Shown here: in pieces, positions 12,758 to 25,179 of the stretch
How positions within the stretch are numbered: position 1 is the first letter of the stretch
Layout: every line of letters begins with the position of its first letter
Assembly: GCF_040954835.1 (NCBI RefSeq)
Contig: NC_090707.1
Span: forward strand, 31,700,570-31,764,569
DNA: 64,000 nt
Origin: Lepisosteus oculatus
Lineage: Eukaryota; Chordata; Actinopteri; Semionotiformes; Lepisosteidae
Direction of reading: 5' to 3'
Notes under the pieces: generated by a model
The model's input: the letters and a program-made list of their open reading frames with translations, nothing else
What the model was told of the DNA's origin: nothing
Databases searched by the model: none
Made by a program: the position numbers and the translations under genes

Positions 12758-15700
12758 TTAAAAAATGCCTTCTGATGCAGAAGAATCACTTTCTTTGACC
12801 ACTGTGGACTGCCTGTTTTCCATTTTGGCCAACATTGACTTAAAGCCACCTTTCTGCAACCAGGAGAAGTGACGCGAAGGGTCAGGGAAGTCAAAAATGC
12901 TACTGTTTCCACTGACCTTACATGACTTATTTCCCAGTGTTTCACTGAAACAGTCCTGCCTCTTAGTCCAGCTATGTTCAGTCTTCACACTGGCTCCTGG
13001 GCTAACAGTCTTTTCGAGTAAGGTATCAAAATTAGGGTCTTGGTCTTGGTCTTGGTCTTGGTCTTCATTGCTATTCTGCAGGACAAAGGGCCTATCTTTC
13101 CGAGTACTCTCGTTATAAATAATTCTGCTCCCTTCCAGAACATTTTTCGTCATTTTCTTTTTGCCTGTGCCTGTTTTGATCATCTTTCCATTTTTCTTTT
13201 GTGGTTTGAAGGTTGAATCTTCAGCTCTCCTCTTTTTGCCATGTCTGTTCTGGACAGGAGCCTCTTTACTTTTGCACTTTAATAAGTTCCTGAAATAAAG
13301 AAAAGGGTCTAAATGAGGAGAAAAGGATTTGGGCTCCAGATTGAACTGAATGCGGAGTGCGCAGGCTGGGTCTTGCAATTCTGAAATCCTTTGTTTGAAC
13401 CTGAATTTCACACAAATGTAACCCTTCTAAATGTTTCACTTTGACTCACTGCAGCAGCGGTTAATGGTGCATCAACCAGACTCTTAAAAAGTGTTATCCA
13501 TCTAGAAGTGTCTACTTGACACCTCTTTTCCCAGACAGCAGTGTAAAAAAAAATCAGCACACTCAATCTCTGTGCAGTAGCACAATGTACTAAGTAAGCA
13601 CTTCTAATTGGACAACTGTAGTTTCTGACAAACATCTTATTTTTTCATTTGCCTATAGCTACAACAGTATTTAGACCTCTGAGTAGTTGACCAGCACTCT
13701 GTACTATCACTAACATGCTGCTTGAAGGACTGAGGTGAAAAAGCTATACAGATTCATAATGTAGGATTCTACAACCTTTGGGTGTATAAAACAAAATTAG
13801 TGGTACCAAATAAAAATATTGTTAAATAGGCAGCAATGTGGTTCGGTGGGTAACACTGCAAGGTCCTGGGTTTGAAAATGGCTTATATATGGAACTCACA
13901 GCTGTGGCTTTCTTGATTTTCTCCCACCATCCCAAGTCATGCAGTCACAAATAATTAGCATCTCTAAATTGCCCCCATAAACATGTCTTCTACCTGCAAA
14001 GGACAAACGTCCCATTTAGAGTAGTCCTTTCTTAAACTCTGTGCCCCTTGGGTTAGGCTTCCCTGTTTTTCTGTGACCCTCTAAAGTAGGTACTGAAAAT
14101 GGAGGACATTAAGCTCATGTCATGTAGGCTTACATGCTAATGCATTAACTGTGCAAAAGGCTTGTTAATCATTCATGCTCAATAACAAGGATCCCATATT
14201 TAATACCTTAGTTGAAGGACACTGCATATTTGTTCGATGGGATCTTGTGACTGATGTGAGGAGTGAATTTCATGCATGCCATATGCAACTAATGAAGATA
14301 GACAACATTTACTCTAACATAGAAAGGCAAATCCTATCCATTTTTTCCAAATAAGTTACGATTACTGTAACAACTGGAAATGGAACCTAGGAGTCACCCT
14401 TTAGGCATCTCTAAGTCTTCTCACTCAGTTTTTTAAACTACTCAAAGGCAATACATATGTAATTAAGGTTTTGCATTTGAAATGTTTTATGTTTTTACCT
14501 ACCTTTGTAAAAATACATGAAGCCTGGAACATGCACTGGGAGTTTTTCTTGGTTCACATGCGCAGTTCTTAGCATTCATTGTAATAGTTTTAATGGCAAT
14601 CCACAGTTTTCTGAAAGTAATAAGAAAAGGCTAGATTACAATGCCAATAAAAGTGACAAAAATATATTTGCAGTACTTTCATCTAATTACATAGTGAGAC
14701 AATTCTAAAAATGTTGCCACTGAGATGACGTAAGAATCACCCACTGTCAGTCAGGACCCACTTCATTTATAACTAAAACAAGATACAAATGTATAGTACA
14801 TACAGCAATGTAAAGTGCTTTACAGGTAATGGGGACTCCCCTTCACCAGCACCAATGTTCAGCCCCACCTGGATGATGTGACGGCAGCCATAGTGCACCA
14901 GTACTCTCACCATACACCGGCTATCATTGGGGAGGAGAACAGAGTGATGAAGCCAATTCAGAGATGGGGATTATTAGGAGGCCATGAGTGCTAAAGGCCG
15001 GGGGGGAATTTGAGAAACACCCTGGGATTTATCATGACCACTGAGAGTCAGGATGTCAGTTTTACATCTCATCAAAAGACAGCGCCTTTCTAATGCCCCA
15101 GTATAGCGTCCCCGTCACTATACTGGGGTATTAGGACCCACAAAGACCGCGGGTTGAGCGCCCCCCTACTGGCCCCAATAAAACCTCTTCCAGCAGCAAT
15201 CTTAGCTTTCCCAGGAGGTCTCCCATACAGGTACTAGCCAGGCTCACACCTGCTGAGCTTCAGCAAGCTGTGAGTTTTGAGTTGCAGGGTGATATAGCTT
15301 TTTGACCACTTAAGGCATTATTTAACAGTCAAACACATGGGAGAGCGCCTGATTAGCCCTATGAAACACCTTGTCTGTACATGCTGTAAGTATAGTAACC
15401 TGTGTGTTGTGTGCAGTGTGGTGTTTGTATTGTGACTGTTAATATTTGTTTAACCAAGTGTGCCTAAATTATTACTCTTTTCACCAAGACTGTACCAGAG
15501 AAAGATTTTACATGTCTTTAAATTATACCAACTGCTCAGCTAAATCACTTGGGGGTTATGAATATTTACCCATTGACTAAACCACTTGGTCACGTTCCGA
15601 TATTCATCATTTTTGCAACAATATTCTGTAAGTATATTACTACTTTGAAACTGCGAAAAACAAACCCATGGAAGAATGAGACCAAAAGTGCCAAGTCAAG

Positions 15701-18700
15701 ACAAAAAATGGTTCCTGTCGCCAGGGTATGACAAGTCAAAAATGACACACAAGAAAATGAACAGTTACAATTGTGCTAAATAACATCTGCTTGATTTCTG
15801 ACAACATACCTTTCAGAATGTACAGTGAAACCTTAACCAAAGGACAAGTGGAAACTACACAGGCGTGCAGTACCTCCTGTTCTTGGTTATTTACCCAAAG
15901 AATTGTGGGAGTATGAAACAAGCTGCCTAATTATGTCCCTAGCTTTTATAAAGAAATGGATGATTGAGATCCTTGGAAAAGTTAACTACTAGCTACCAAA
16001 CAGGCTACGAGGCCTCACTTCATTTGTAATCTTTACAATCTTTTTTAAAAACACTATAGTTATTTGAAAAGAAGGATATTTTGTCTTCCTTTCCCAAGTG
16101 TTATCTCATTACAATGAAACTGTAAAGTGCGAGTCACACAATAGAGTATAAGGAAGTGCCCGACAGCCCAATCTGAATGAGGTGTGAAAGTTAGCTGTCA
16201 ATACTGGTCATGGGCTGGCAATCTGGCTGGTTTGTATTTACCCTCAGCATAACGTTTATACTGAGTGCGCAATGTTATTTTAGACTAACGCGTCTGAGTG
16301 AGTAGAGTTTCCACATATCAATAGAAATGGCTAACATTTCAATCTGAATTTTTTGTCCTTCTTGGCAGTCAAAGGCGGTAATTATAGAAAACAGACTTAA
16401 GTACTATGCAGGAAAAGGCTCTTACTCAAAAGTACCACACTGGAAAAAAAAAAGTAAAAATACCATAAACACTATAATATAGCTTCTGAAGAAGGGTGGG
16501 GGGCATTAAAGTAGCACAGTGGTTAGCATTGCTGCGTGGCAGCACTGGGGCACCGATTTCAATTCCTGGGGTGCTGTCTGTATGCAGTCTGCGTGTCTAC
16601 ATGGATTTTCTCTGGCTGCTCCAGTTTTCTCCCACAGTCCAGAGACATACTGGGAAACTGACCTGGGTGCAATTTCCCCAGAACGTTTGTGTCCTGCAAT
16701 GGACTAGCGACCCATCCAGGGTGTATCCTATCTTGAACCTGTCCTTTGCCGGGCGGGATAGGCCCAAGTTCCCTTGCAACCCTTGTATTCAATAATTCAA
16801 TTAGAAATGGATGGATGCAAGGAGGGTGGAGTCAACAGGCTAGAAGAGAGCCACAGCATATCCCACCTTCACAGTACTGATGGTATTTCATATCAGCACA
16901 TGCCAGCTACAAAACCCCCATCTTCCGTTTCATTTGGTGCCTAACATCCCCCAGAATCCCTAAAGGGAAACTTTCTAAAATTTCAGCACTCAGGTGAAAG
17001 CAACTTCAAAAACACAGAAGAGAAAGCACGAGAGAAACTGCAAAGAACTTTACGAGGGCAGCTATCCTTGAATTAGCTAAGAGTACCTCAACCAAAAAAA
17101 TATACTCAAATCATTTTACACTATCGCCACAGTTCTGTTTTTCATAGACCCGGTTTTTAATCGCCAGGAATTTAACAGCTTATTTCATCACTTGTACCCC
17201 AATACCAAGCATAACCAAGAACTAGAACCTATTCAAACACTCCCACTGGACCCGAATTCGACACTTGGGTGCTTATAGAAGAGTCAGCAGGAGTAGCAGT
17301 TTCTTTCATTGAAACACTGTAGGCTCTCAGGTGTCAGGAACCTGCACTCCCCCCCACTTTGCTTCATTGGTGGTACAGAGTAAATCAGGGAGAGACTAGC
17401 CAATTCACACCCGTTCAGACATGCCTGTATGTGGCCAAGCATGCGCCATTTCATTTGGAAAATCCCACTGACAGTCATTTAATGATAGAGCAGAAAAGAA
17501 TTTGCATAGTAGTTCAGGTGGGTAGCTGCGTCAGCATGCGTAGGCTGCAAAGGAACAGGTAATAGGTTTATTCCATGCTGAAAAAAAGAAGAGAGCACAA
17601 CGTTTCGGCCATGGAGCCTTCTTCAAGTGTCATTTGCATAGTCTGGATTATAACACCAGAACTGTGAGCTAGTACTTTTATTTGTGTAGTCACTGATGTG
17701 CATCTTTTCATCGTTTTTGTCTGAGACAGCAAAAACAATGTCATCCCTAAATTCTACTCCTATTCAAATAATGCTGTTGATTAGGGGACGAATATCAAGT
17801 CCATATTTGCAGTAAGAACACTTACCCTCTGCTGATTTGTTTGGTTCTACAAACCCTTCTTTTCTTCAGGATCCACTGGTCACATGACAAAGACATGGGA
17901 TCTGCAGGTTGTTTTTTAAAAAAAAAGAAATGTTGCATCAAAAGAGAGACATGCAGAAGCGCAACAGTGAATATTCAGATAGTATTTTAAAGATAATTTG
18001 GGATTGCCTTGCATCCCATGTCATTAATATGCTGTTAATCTCTCATGTCAAAGGTCCACACAGGAAATCTGATCATAACCTTGTTGCATCAGTTTTTGTC
18101 CTGTACCAGCTTGTCCAGACATGAATATAGGATTATGGTTTCACTTTGAAAGCTAGTGGCAGTGAATTGTACTGAAGATAATCCCTTGATCTAACAATCC
18201 AGCAACTTTCTCAGGCGAATATTACAGTAGATTTGGTTTTGACAGTTCATTTATCCTCCCCTACCCCCATCTAGCATAAAAGTCTCAGAAGTGGCTGTCT
18301 TCATGTTTACTCTGATCAAAACATGTGGGGCCATAAAAGTTGCAAAATGACGACAAAAAAAATAAATATATAAAAGCCTTATCAAAGACTTCCTGACCTT
18401 AAATATAGCTTATCCAGTGATGCCTCCTTCAGGATGATCAAATAAAACCCAACAGATTTTACAGACAGCGGGGCCACTTCACAACAAGAGTGCCTCACTG
18501 TCACCCCACTGCAAGGAAACTTCCAACAGAACCAGAGCCCTGCCAACTCTCAAAATAAAAAGTAAAATATCCAAATATGATGAGTGAACCATCTGCGCCA
18601 ATGCCCTGCATGATGACAAAACCAGGTGACCAGTTACAGAATAATTGCAGTCTGCTCCGATGTTCTCCATGATGCTACTGCAAAGTTATCAAGCCTATTT

Positions 18701-20816
18701 AATCCAAGACATTCCTTCCCCTGACGCGGGGGAAGTGTACTTGACAGGAAGTTATTTTTGTACCGTAAAAAGTACGAATTATCTTGGATGTAGTGGTAAA
18801 ACAAATTCCAGAGAACGTGGGTGGAACATACTATAACGCATACGGCCACCATTGCAGGTTGTGAGAGCCGGCTTACCAGCACGGTGACATCACCGCCCTT
18901 CCCTGTGAATAGCAGGGACCGCAGTCTTCGGGCTGATGGGAGATTTCCCTTTAGCTCAACTGGCTGGGTCCCTGTTGAGTGACGCCGGAGGCCCGGGTTC
19001 GAGTCCCTGACAGTGGGGGGCCGACTTGAGGCGGCAGAGGCGAGGGCGCAAACCCATGTGAACCCGAGAGCGCTACAATGTGAACCTCGCTTCACTGCAA
19101 TCATAACTGCTTTGCAAAGCAGAGCACTCTCGTCACCATGCCTCTTCCCCTGCAGCAAAATGTAACTTACTATAGTCAATCTTCTTCTTCTTCTTCATCT
19201 TCGTCTTCTTGGCGGAGTGCATTTTCTGGAAGAGCGCCACGCAGGCGTCACAGAGTCTCGCGGCATCATACTCCTCTCCGGACGCCCACGACAAGCCGTC
19301 CTCGGCGGCGGCGGCGGTGTCGTGGCCCTCGCTTTCCCCCCCCGCTTCCGGGAGGCGCACCACGTCGGCCCGGAACCCGAAGTCGTCGTCCTCCAGGATG
19401 CTCACTTCGTCGTGCGAAGGCTCGCCCTCGGCCTCCGACGGGCTGCGGGCAGCCTCCCCGTCTCTCGTCGGACGGAACGGGCCATCTGGCAAGCGAAGGG
19501 CGTCTGCGTCGGTTGCGCAGTCCGGCGGACGGGGGGTCAGGCGCTTATTGGCCAGCGTTTCGTTGACGTTCGGCACCTCTACCTCCTTGTTGCTGGAACA
19601 CAAGGAGGCACCACCCTGCCACTGTGGCCTCTGCAAACACACAGGCGACCGGTCACTACACAGGAGCGTGCGAGTGGCTTTGAGTGACTGCCCAGAGGGA
19701 TAACCCTTCTCCAAGATCTGCTTCTTGCCTGCGTTTAAAGGACTGAATTGCTTTGTCAGGAGATGCGTGGGGATGTGGTCTTCAGTCTGACTTTGACAGA
19801 TGGATTGATACCTGCTGGAACAAAATCAAACTCACAATACCTTACGAAACAGAAGATCCCAGTAGCTCTAAATGTGCCAAGACAGCTATGCAAAATGACA
19901 CCCACCTAACTATGGACTACGTTTGCCTTAGAGCAGCCCCATGTCAATAAATCACAAAACGGTGGACATCTAGGAAATCCACACAAACATTTACTACTTT
20001 CACCCATATCATATACCTGGTGGTTACTAATTGTGTCCTTCAAAACTCAGAATGATCAACTGCTTATAATTTATAATTCACACAGCATTATACACACTTC
20101 ATTCCTGATGTAGATTGTATGCAGTTTTTGCAAGTGTCTCGAGTTTATGATTTTATCTTTCATTATCAGAGCAAAGGGCACACGAACCCTAAAAGATAAA
20201 GACAATGCCAACATTGTACAGTAAACGTCATATCCTCACAAAACTACCATTTTTCAAATTCTTTCCCCATATTAGACACAAATGTCTATTTTGTTTTTCA
20301 AACAAAATAGATCAAAAGCACGACTATTCCGTCACGCCGTAGCCTGGGAATAGCGTGCAGAACTGAGCTCTCAACCCTGACCAGACCTGAAGACACCCGT
20401 TTCGGACACGGATTCAGTGCCGTCATGGATCACAGGGTTTACCGATTTGCTATAGAAAAAAAAAGCTACAAAGCTAGCCTATTGTAAATTGTCACTGGCT
20501 GGATAAGAGACTCCTACAAAATACAGCAAATCGTATGACGTTCATAGGACAAACTCCTAACTTGGAATTGTTGCAAAGATGCACAAGGCGAATAGACTCT
20601 GCGTCGAAATCGCATTGTTTTAGCGCAGTCGTACCATATCTGGAATTTCAATTTTAAACCGTTTTTTTATGCGTAGCGCCTTACTTTACTGGCTACTGTG
20701 GGTTTCATAAAAAAACGCTTGTTTAATAAAAAAAACTACAAAGGAATCAAAAGTACATACAGTTGTTCAAATTCGTCATCGTCTATACTCGAACGTTTCC
20801 GCCTGTGAGATGTCAT
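12758..20816 (-). CDS. Unrecognised lysine-rich protein, 435 aa, four exons
   Basis: Exons on the minus strand: 20816-20761, 19814-19171, 17901-17826 and 13289-12758. Every border is GT/AG and the phases agree (2, 1, 2), giving 1308 nt and 435 aa. That would be unlikely by chance. The N-terminus is MTSHRRKRSSIDDDEFEQL. Exon 2 is acidic (VSILEDDDFGF) and ends in a Lys run (KKTKMKKKKKIDY). Exon 3 gives PMSLSCDQWILKKRR. Exon 4 is Lys-rich with a five-copy Gln-Asp repeat and a conserved-looking end (FDFPDPSRHFSWLQKGGF). There is no signal peptide and no membrane segment. The basic clusters suggest a nuclear protein (inference). The second acceptor is CAGCAG, so an alternative one-codon-shorter form is possible. 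I cannot place it in a family. A 5' UTR and promoter with CCAAT boxes lie at 20817-21110. Confidence 0.72.
13036..13065. repeat. Coding hexanucleotide repeat (Gln-Asp)n
   Basis: Five perfect units of GGTCTT on the plus strand encode alternating Gln-Asp on the minus strand, inside exon 4 of the 435-aa gene. The repeat keeps frame at any copy number, so its length may vary between individuals. Confidence 0.9.
13832..14045 (+). repeat. tRNA-headed dispersed repeat (family B), worn copy
   Basis: It begins GGCAGCAATGTGGTTCGGTG with a B-box-like 'GGTCCTGGGTTTGAA', then 'TTTTCTCCCACCATCCCAAG', as in the other family-B copies. Confidence 0.55.
14811..15303 (-). repeat. 5S-derived SINE (family A), near full length
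   Basis: Read on the minus strand it starts with a 5S rRNA-like head (plus-strand trace 'AGGAGGTCTCCCAT', 'GTACTAGCCAGGCTCACACC', 'GAGTTGCAGGGTGATAT' at about 15205-15295). It continues through the body and ends in the 'GTAAAG.GCTTT' tail near 14815. Confidence 0.85.
15350..15612. repeat. Repeat family F, copy 1
   Basis: This sequence is homologous over about 260 bp to 25180-25475. Shared blocks include 'TGTCTGTA.ATGCTG', 'CAAGTGTGCCT.AATTATTA', 'GGGGTTATGAATA' and 'TTGACTAAACC.CT.GGTCA'. It could be an LTR or DNA-element remnant. The type is unknown. Confidence 0.65.
16500..16815 (+). repeat. tRNA-headed dispersed repeat (family B)
   Basis: The head is 'GCACAGTGGTTAGCATTGCT' (A-box-like), followed by the body and 'TTTTCTCCCACAGTCCAGAG'. 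It ends 'GAAATGGATGGATG'. The ORFs across it on both strands are incidental. Confidence 0.8.
18836..19080. repeat. Repeat family E, copy 1, with tRNA-like segment
   Basis: Matches 51460-51675 from 'AACGCATACGGCCACCATTG' to 'GCGCTACAAT'. This copy holds an A-box-like 'TTAGCTCAACTGG' and a B-box-like 'GGGTTCGAGTCCC'. The second copy lacks the A-box part. The ends approximate TGTAACGC...GCGCTACA, so it could be a SINE or a short LTR. It lies in intron 2 of the 435-aa gene. An ORF of 181 aa over it is not a gene. Confidence 0.7.
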
Positions 20817-21130
20817 GCTGAGGACACCGTCGCCCGTTTCACATGATTTAAGTACTTTTCATTCTTCAAAGATGTTGTTTTCGTTTCTGAAAAGCCCGGC
20901 TTTTATCAAAGCTCTTCGATCTCGTGAGAGCGGAGATTTGGGCGAGACTTGAGCCACAGCCTTTGTTTCAGCCGTCAATCAAGAGGCAACTAATTCTCCG
21001 ATTGGTCCACTGGTCCATCTAACTCCGTGCCTTTTTCTTCAGCATTTCCGCTCAAGGAGGGGTGGGACTTTCAGATGCAGAAAGGCGAGCGCTGGCTCTC
21101 TCCTAAGTAGTAGCGGCATGTAAATACTGT
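20817..21130 (-). promoter_or_regulatory. Probable promoter/5' UTR of the 435-aa gene
   Basis: The region directly upstream of the ATG at 20816 on the minus strand. It contains ATTGG (an inverted CCAAT box) near 21001 and is richer in CpG than its surroundings. No TATA box is clear, and there is no divergent gene on the other side. Confidence 0.45.
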
Positions 21131-21369
21131 ACGTGGGCTTATGTGAATTTCATTTCGTGAAGGCACGATGATAGACATAGAAATTATTGCTTTAATTTTA
21201 ATGTATTTCAGTAAAACCTTAAATATTCCGATAAATATTGATGTCCAAAACGCTTTTGTGTTTTGTTTGCTTTAAAGCTTGCTCACAATTTGAAGTAGCA
21301 ATCAATAACTGTTATATACACAACCTGCTCCACCAAATTCAAGGCAACAAATAAAAAGAAAACCGATAA

Positions 21370-22290
21370 CACGAAAAAATGTAAAAAGTCACGATTGCCT
21401 AAGTATCCAGTCCCCTTGCTGTGGCACACATAAATGATCTTTTGTGTACAAAATCACTTTGACAACCCTCGTAATTATTTCAGTGGTATCTCTGACAGTA
21501 ATGGTGGTTATGGTAATTTCAGAATACAACGCCTGTCCTTGTGGGATTGATTTTCATGTAAGAACACTCATGAGCTTTCAAAGCAAGGAAGGAAACCTTT
21601 TAGATCAGGAGAAGGGTGGAGGAAAAACTGAACCAACATTAAACAGGAGTGGCATCATACCACACAGATAAGGAAGAAACTAGGGAGAGATGTTCACAAG
21701 TGTAACATTACAGCTATTCTGTATGCACCCGTTAATACCATTCCCAGTGTCAAGCGTGGTGGTGACAAAGTCATGTTATGGTGATGCTTTTCGTCAGCGA
21801 GGACAGGGAAGCTTGTCAAGATTTGAGGGGGGAATAGATGGGACGATGTACAGGCAAATCTTAGAAGAAAGTCTACTTCAGTCTGCTAAAGACTTAAATT
21901 GGGGCAGGGCAACTATCAAAACCACATGCCCAGAGCCACACTGCAGTGACTTAAGAAGACGAAAAAATGTTCTTCAGTGGTCCAGTCAAAGTCCCGACTT
22001 GAATCCTGTTCAGAATCTACAAAAAGTTGAAAACTGCTGTCCATAAGCCGTCCTCAAACAAATTGATAGAGCATGAACAAATCTACCAAAAAGAAAGAGC
22101 AAAAAAAAAATTACATCAAGCCAGTGTCCAAAGTTGGTAGAGACTTACTCTTGGAAGCCTTTAACTTGAGCATTCAACTTTAGAACAGAATATTACATTT
22201 AAAATAACATGTATATATTATTTTGTATTTTAAACAAAATTGGATACCAATGGAATGGTATGAATACTTTTGCAAGGCACTGTATATACT
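21370..22290 (+). mobile_element. Decayed Tc1-type transposon
   Basis: Translation of 21740-22030 gives a worn Tc1 transposase: GSLSRFEGGIDGTMYRQIL matches the family's G.L.R.EG.MN...Y..IL block, and VLQWSSQSPDLNPVQNL matches the W...SPDLNPIE block. The right end, near 22258-22287, reads as the usual Tc1 terminus (ATACTTTTGCAAGGCACTGT). The left terminus is lost or unclear. Frameshifts and stops make it inactive. Confidence 0.85.
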
Positions 22291-23271
22291 ATAGAAGCCA
22301 ATCAGGAATTGATAGAAAATAGTGTTGTACTCAGCAAAAAGAAAATTGTGAAATTGTGAAAGATGGGCATTCGTTGCAAAATATAGTAATGCAAATGATA
22401 AAAGTACACTTGTAAATAACTAGAAATATTTTTCCACTTTCATTTTTAGCCCCATTCTGTTCCTATGGAGCAATCATTATAATAAAGTTTGTTATTGCTA
22501 ATTGTAGACTAAAGGTGAAGATCATGTTAATACACAGAACAATAGTAGTAAAGATCAATAGATAAATGTTTTATATAATTTATTTGTCATGGTAAAGGAG
22601 CTTAATATAATATGTCTATTTTTTGCAATAGAGTATAGAGTACAGAATCGGAATGATGTTACACTAGGTAAGTATGTGAATCTTACTTGTCTTAATTTCT
22701 TATATTCTGGGAATATACATTTGTTCGGTAAAGAATTCTGTGATTTTCTTTTTCTCCCTGATTCTGGACATCCATTTTGTTACATAATATCCTGTGAATC
22801 TGCAGGGAAAAACCCTACCCTCACCAGTATCAGGACAAACATTTCCTTTCCCTATCTCTTTCTACCCTTCTGAAGAAGGCTTAATGGCCAAAACCTTTTT
22901 TTTCCATTTCTTTCTGTTTTTTAGCATGGAATTAGCCTTCACTTATTCCTATATCGCCGATTCATCTCATTTCAAAAGGGAAAGACTTCTGAACCACCAC
23001 GTACAGAAGATGTTTGCCATTCCTCTTAATGTTTACCTTGGCATGTTTGAGTTACTGCTGGATATTGAATATGATATGGCACTGGCCATCACAGAATTCA
23101 TTGACTTGGGGCTTGTGGGAATTGTTATGGATGGAGCCCTTGTTATGTGTGGAAAAAATCCACTCTATTTTCACAGTTGTAAAGGAAAGACATTCCAGCC
23201 TGCAACTGCTATAATGTATTTTCCACTCGCTGTTATTGGGCATGCCCCACTACAACTTTTCCTCTCAGGCC
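22291..23271. other. Intergenic, AT-rich, no supported gene
   Basis: It holds one copy of the 'GAAGAAGGCTTAATGG...AGCATGGAATTAGCC' dispersed repeat (22865-22945). A 190-codon ORF at 22794-23366 has no recognisable motif, and its 3' end runs into an LTR-like repeat. Confidence 0.55.
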
Positions 23272-23825
23272 TTGTCATTGCTACATTCCACATTCCTCCT
23301 CTAGAGGACACTCCTACCCATTTCTGTTATTGGTTCAGTTCCATTATTTCCCAGTGTGTCTTGTGAGTGTTTTGGCTTTATAAGCCTAGCGTCTCTACTG
23401 TTCCGGGCTCAGCATTGGATGAAGGACGTCCGAAGGCCCGCCTATCACCAGGCCTGGAGTAGCCTGAGGGCATAGGCCTTCACCCCGGCGCCCTGACCTA
23501 CTGAGTTCGGGGCTTGGAGAGCCTGGTCCCGTTTAGGTTTTAGTTTTCTGTGTTCCTGGTCTTGGTTCTGCTTCCCGGGGATTTTAACTGTCTTTGTCCC
23601 AGATGGATCTCCCGGTTTATGGAATATGGACTCTGCCGTGACATCCCCTTTTGGACCTCCCTGAACTTGGTTGCTTCCGATTTTCCTCCCGTGCACCGGA
23701 TCACTGCACTCACTGCCCCCTGTCTGTCAACTCGTCCTAACCCTTCTGTATCTTCCCCTGATGTCCATCTCCAGACTCTTCCGGATTATACCGTCACGCA
23801 TAGGGTCTTTAACAACACGCTTCAC
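23272..23825 (+). mobile_element. LTR-like repeat, copy 1 (probable solo LTR)
   Basis: It begins TGTCATTGCTACATTCC and ends near CACGCTTCA, giving TG...CA ends. It aligns in order with 43951-44503: 'CTCTAGAGGACACTCC', 'GGGCTCAGCATTGGATGAAG', 'GGGCATAGGCCTTCACC' and 'GGATTATACCGTC.GCATAGG'. No internal gag/pol is seen. Confidence 0.65.
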
Positions 23826-23892
23826 GGGAGTCAGAACCAGCTCCCATGTCAGTCATCTGGTTATAATAGACTTTGTTGAGCACACTCTTCAC

Positions 23893-24250
23893 CAAATCAT
23901 CCATCCATTTTCAAATGGCACACTTCATCCATGTCAAGGTCATGGGGGAGCCAGAGTCTATCCCAGCAAACAACTGGTACAAGGCAGGGTACACTCTGGA
24001 CAGGACACCAGTCCACCACATGGCACACACAGACAAGGACATGCATACACTCTCACAAGGGCCAGTTTTCCCAGAAGGAAGTTAACCTGCCAGTATGTCC
24101 CTGTGGGAGGAATCCAGAGCACTGAGAGCGAACCCACTCAAATATGGGGATAACATACAAACTCCACACAGACAGTACCCTAGGCATGGAATCCAGGATT
24201 CCAGTGCTGTGATACAGTAATGCTAACCACTTGACCGCTGTGCTATCCTT
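23893..24250 (-). repeat. tRNA-headed dispersed repeat (family B)
   Basis: Plus-strand order: 'CATCCATTTTCAAATGG', 'GGAGCCAGAGTCTATCCCAG', 'GACACCAGTCCACCAC', 'GGAATCCAGGATTCCAGTGC' and 'TAATGCTAACCACTTGACC'. The pol III-type head is on the minus strand at the right end. Confidence 0.8.
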
Positions 24251-24639
24251 CACAAATTGAATTAATTAAATTTGCACTTCCGCCCGGCCATGTAGATTCT
24301 GCTAGATTGGTGAATGAATTGCTTAATCTCTTTCAGTACTACCACTAAAATACTTTCCACAAGTGCAAATGCATTGAAATTTCAGTAAACTCATCTACTA
24401 GCAGTGAATACAATGTTCTGATGTCATAAAGCAGCAACTGTCTAAATACCATTCTATGAGTGAGTGCCAGCGTATTTAGTTGTTTGAATTCTAAAGACAC
24501 CAAATTACAGAATTTCTCTCGATTTGTCAAAGTAATAGACAAATTGCTGACATAATTAAAACATTAAATTTATTGAAAAAACATAGGACACTGTCTTCTG
24601 CATAAATGTCAAGAAATAGCCCTGGATATAAGGTGTATA

Positions 24640-24925
24640 TAAGGTGTAACCCCGGCGTCCTGGCCAAATTTCCCATTGGCCTTTACCAGTCATGGCCTCC
24701 TCCTAATCCCCATCTATGAACTGGCTTCATCACTCTGTTCTCCTCCACACTGATAGCTGGTGTGTGGTGAGTGTACTGGTGCACTATGGCTTCCATCGCA
24801 TCATCCAGGTGGGGCTGCACATTGGTGGTGGTAGTGGAAGAGAGTCCCCATTACCTGTAAAGCGCTTTGAGTGGAGTGTCCAGAAAAGCGCTATATAAAT
24901 GTAAGGAAGTATTATTATTATTATT
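24640..24925 (+). repeat. 5S-derived SINE (family A), 3' part
   Basis: Runs from 'CCTGGCCAAATTTCCC' to the tail 'AAAGCGCTATATAAATGTAAG' plus an ATT microsatellite. The 5S head is missing. Confidence 0.85.
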
Positions 24926-25179
24926 TTAACCTTTTAAGAGAGAGCATGCTTTTCTGTTTTTTAGGGAACTTGGGTTTCCTGGGTAAAAGATACCTCAGTT
25001 AGAAATATCTTTCCTGATTAGGGTGCATTTTATGGATAGGGATATAGGCTCCCATTTATTTTGTGCCATCCAGGGTGCAGAGAGAGAAATTTAACTGCAG
25101 GTTGCTTTGTATTTGTGTGGCCTCTGTAGGCATTAAGACTTTAGTGCTTATTAGGAGTCTGGGGTTTTCTGGGTGACCA

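Noticed and set aside
18634-19179. 181-codon minus-strand ORF
   Set aside because: Its best part is translated repeat family E, which recurs at 51432-51740 in the same frame. It is repeat sequence, not a gene.
19138-19703. Three long plus-strand ORFs (142-164 codons)
   Set aside because: They are antisense to exon 2 of the 435-aa gene and owe their length to its GC-rich composition. No splice support or motif was found.
22794-23366. 190-codon plus-strand ORF
   Set aside because: No family motif is visible, the first ATG lies in AT-rich sequence next to a dispersed repeat, and the 3' end runs into an LTR-like repeat. It is most likely a chance ORF.
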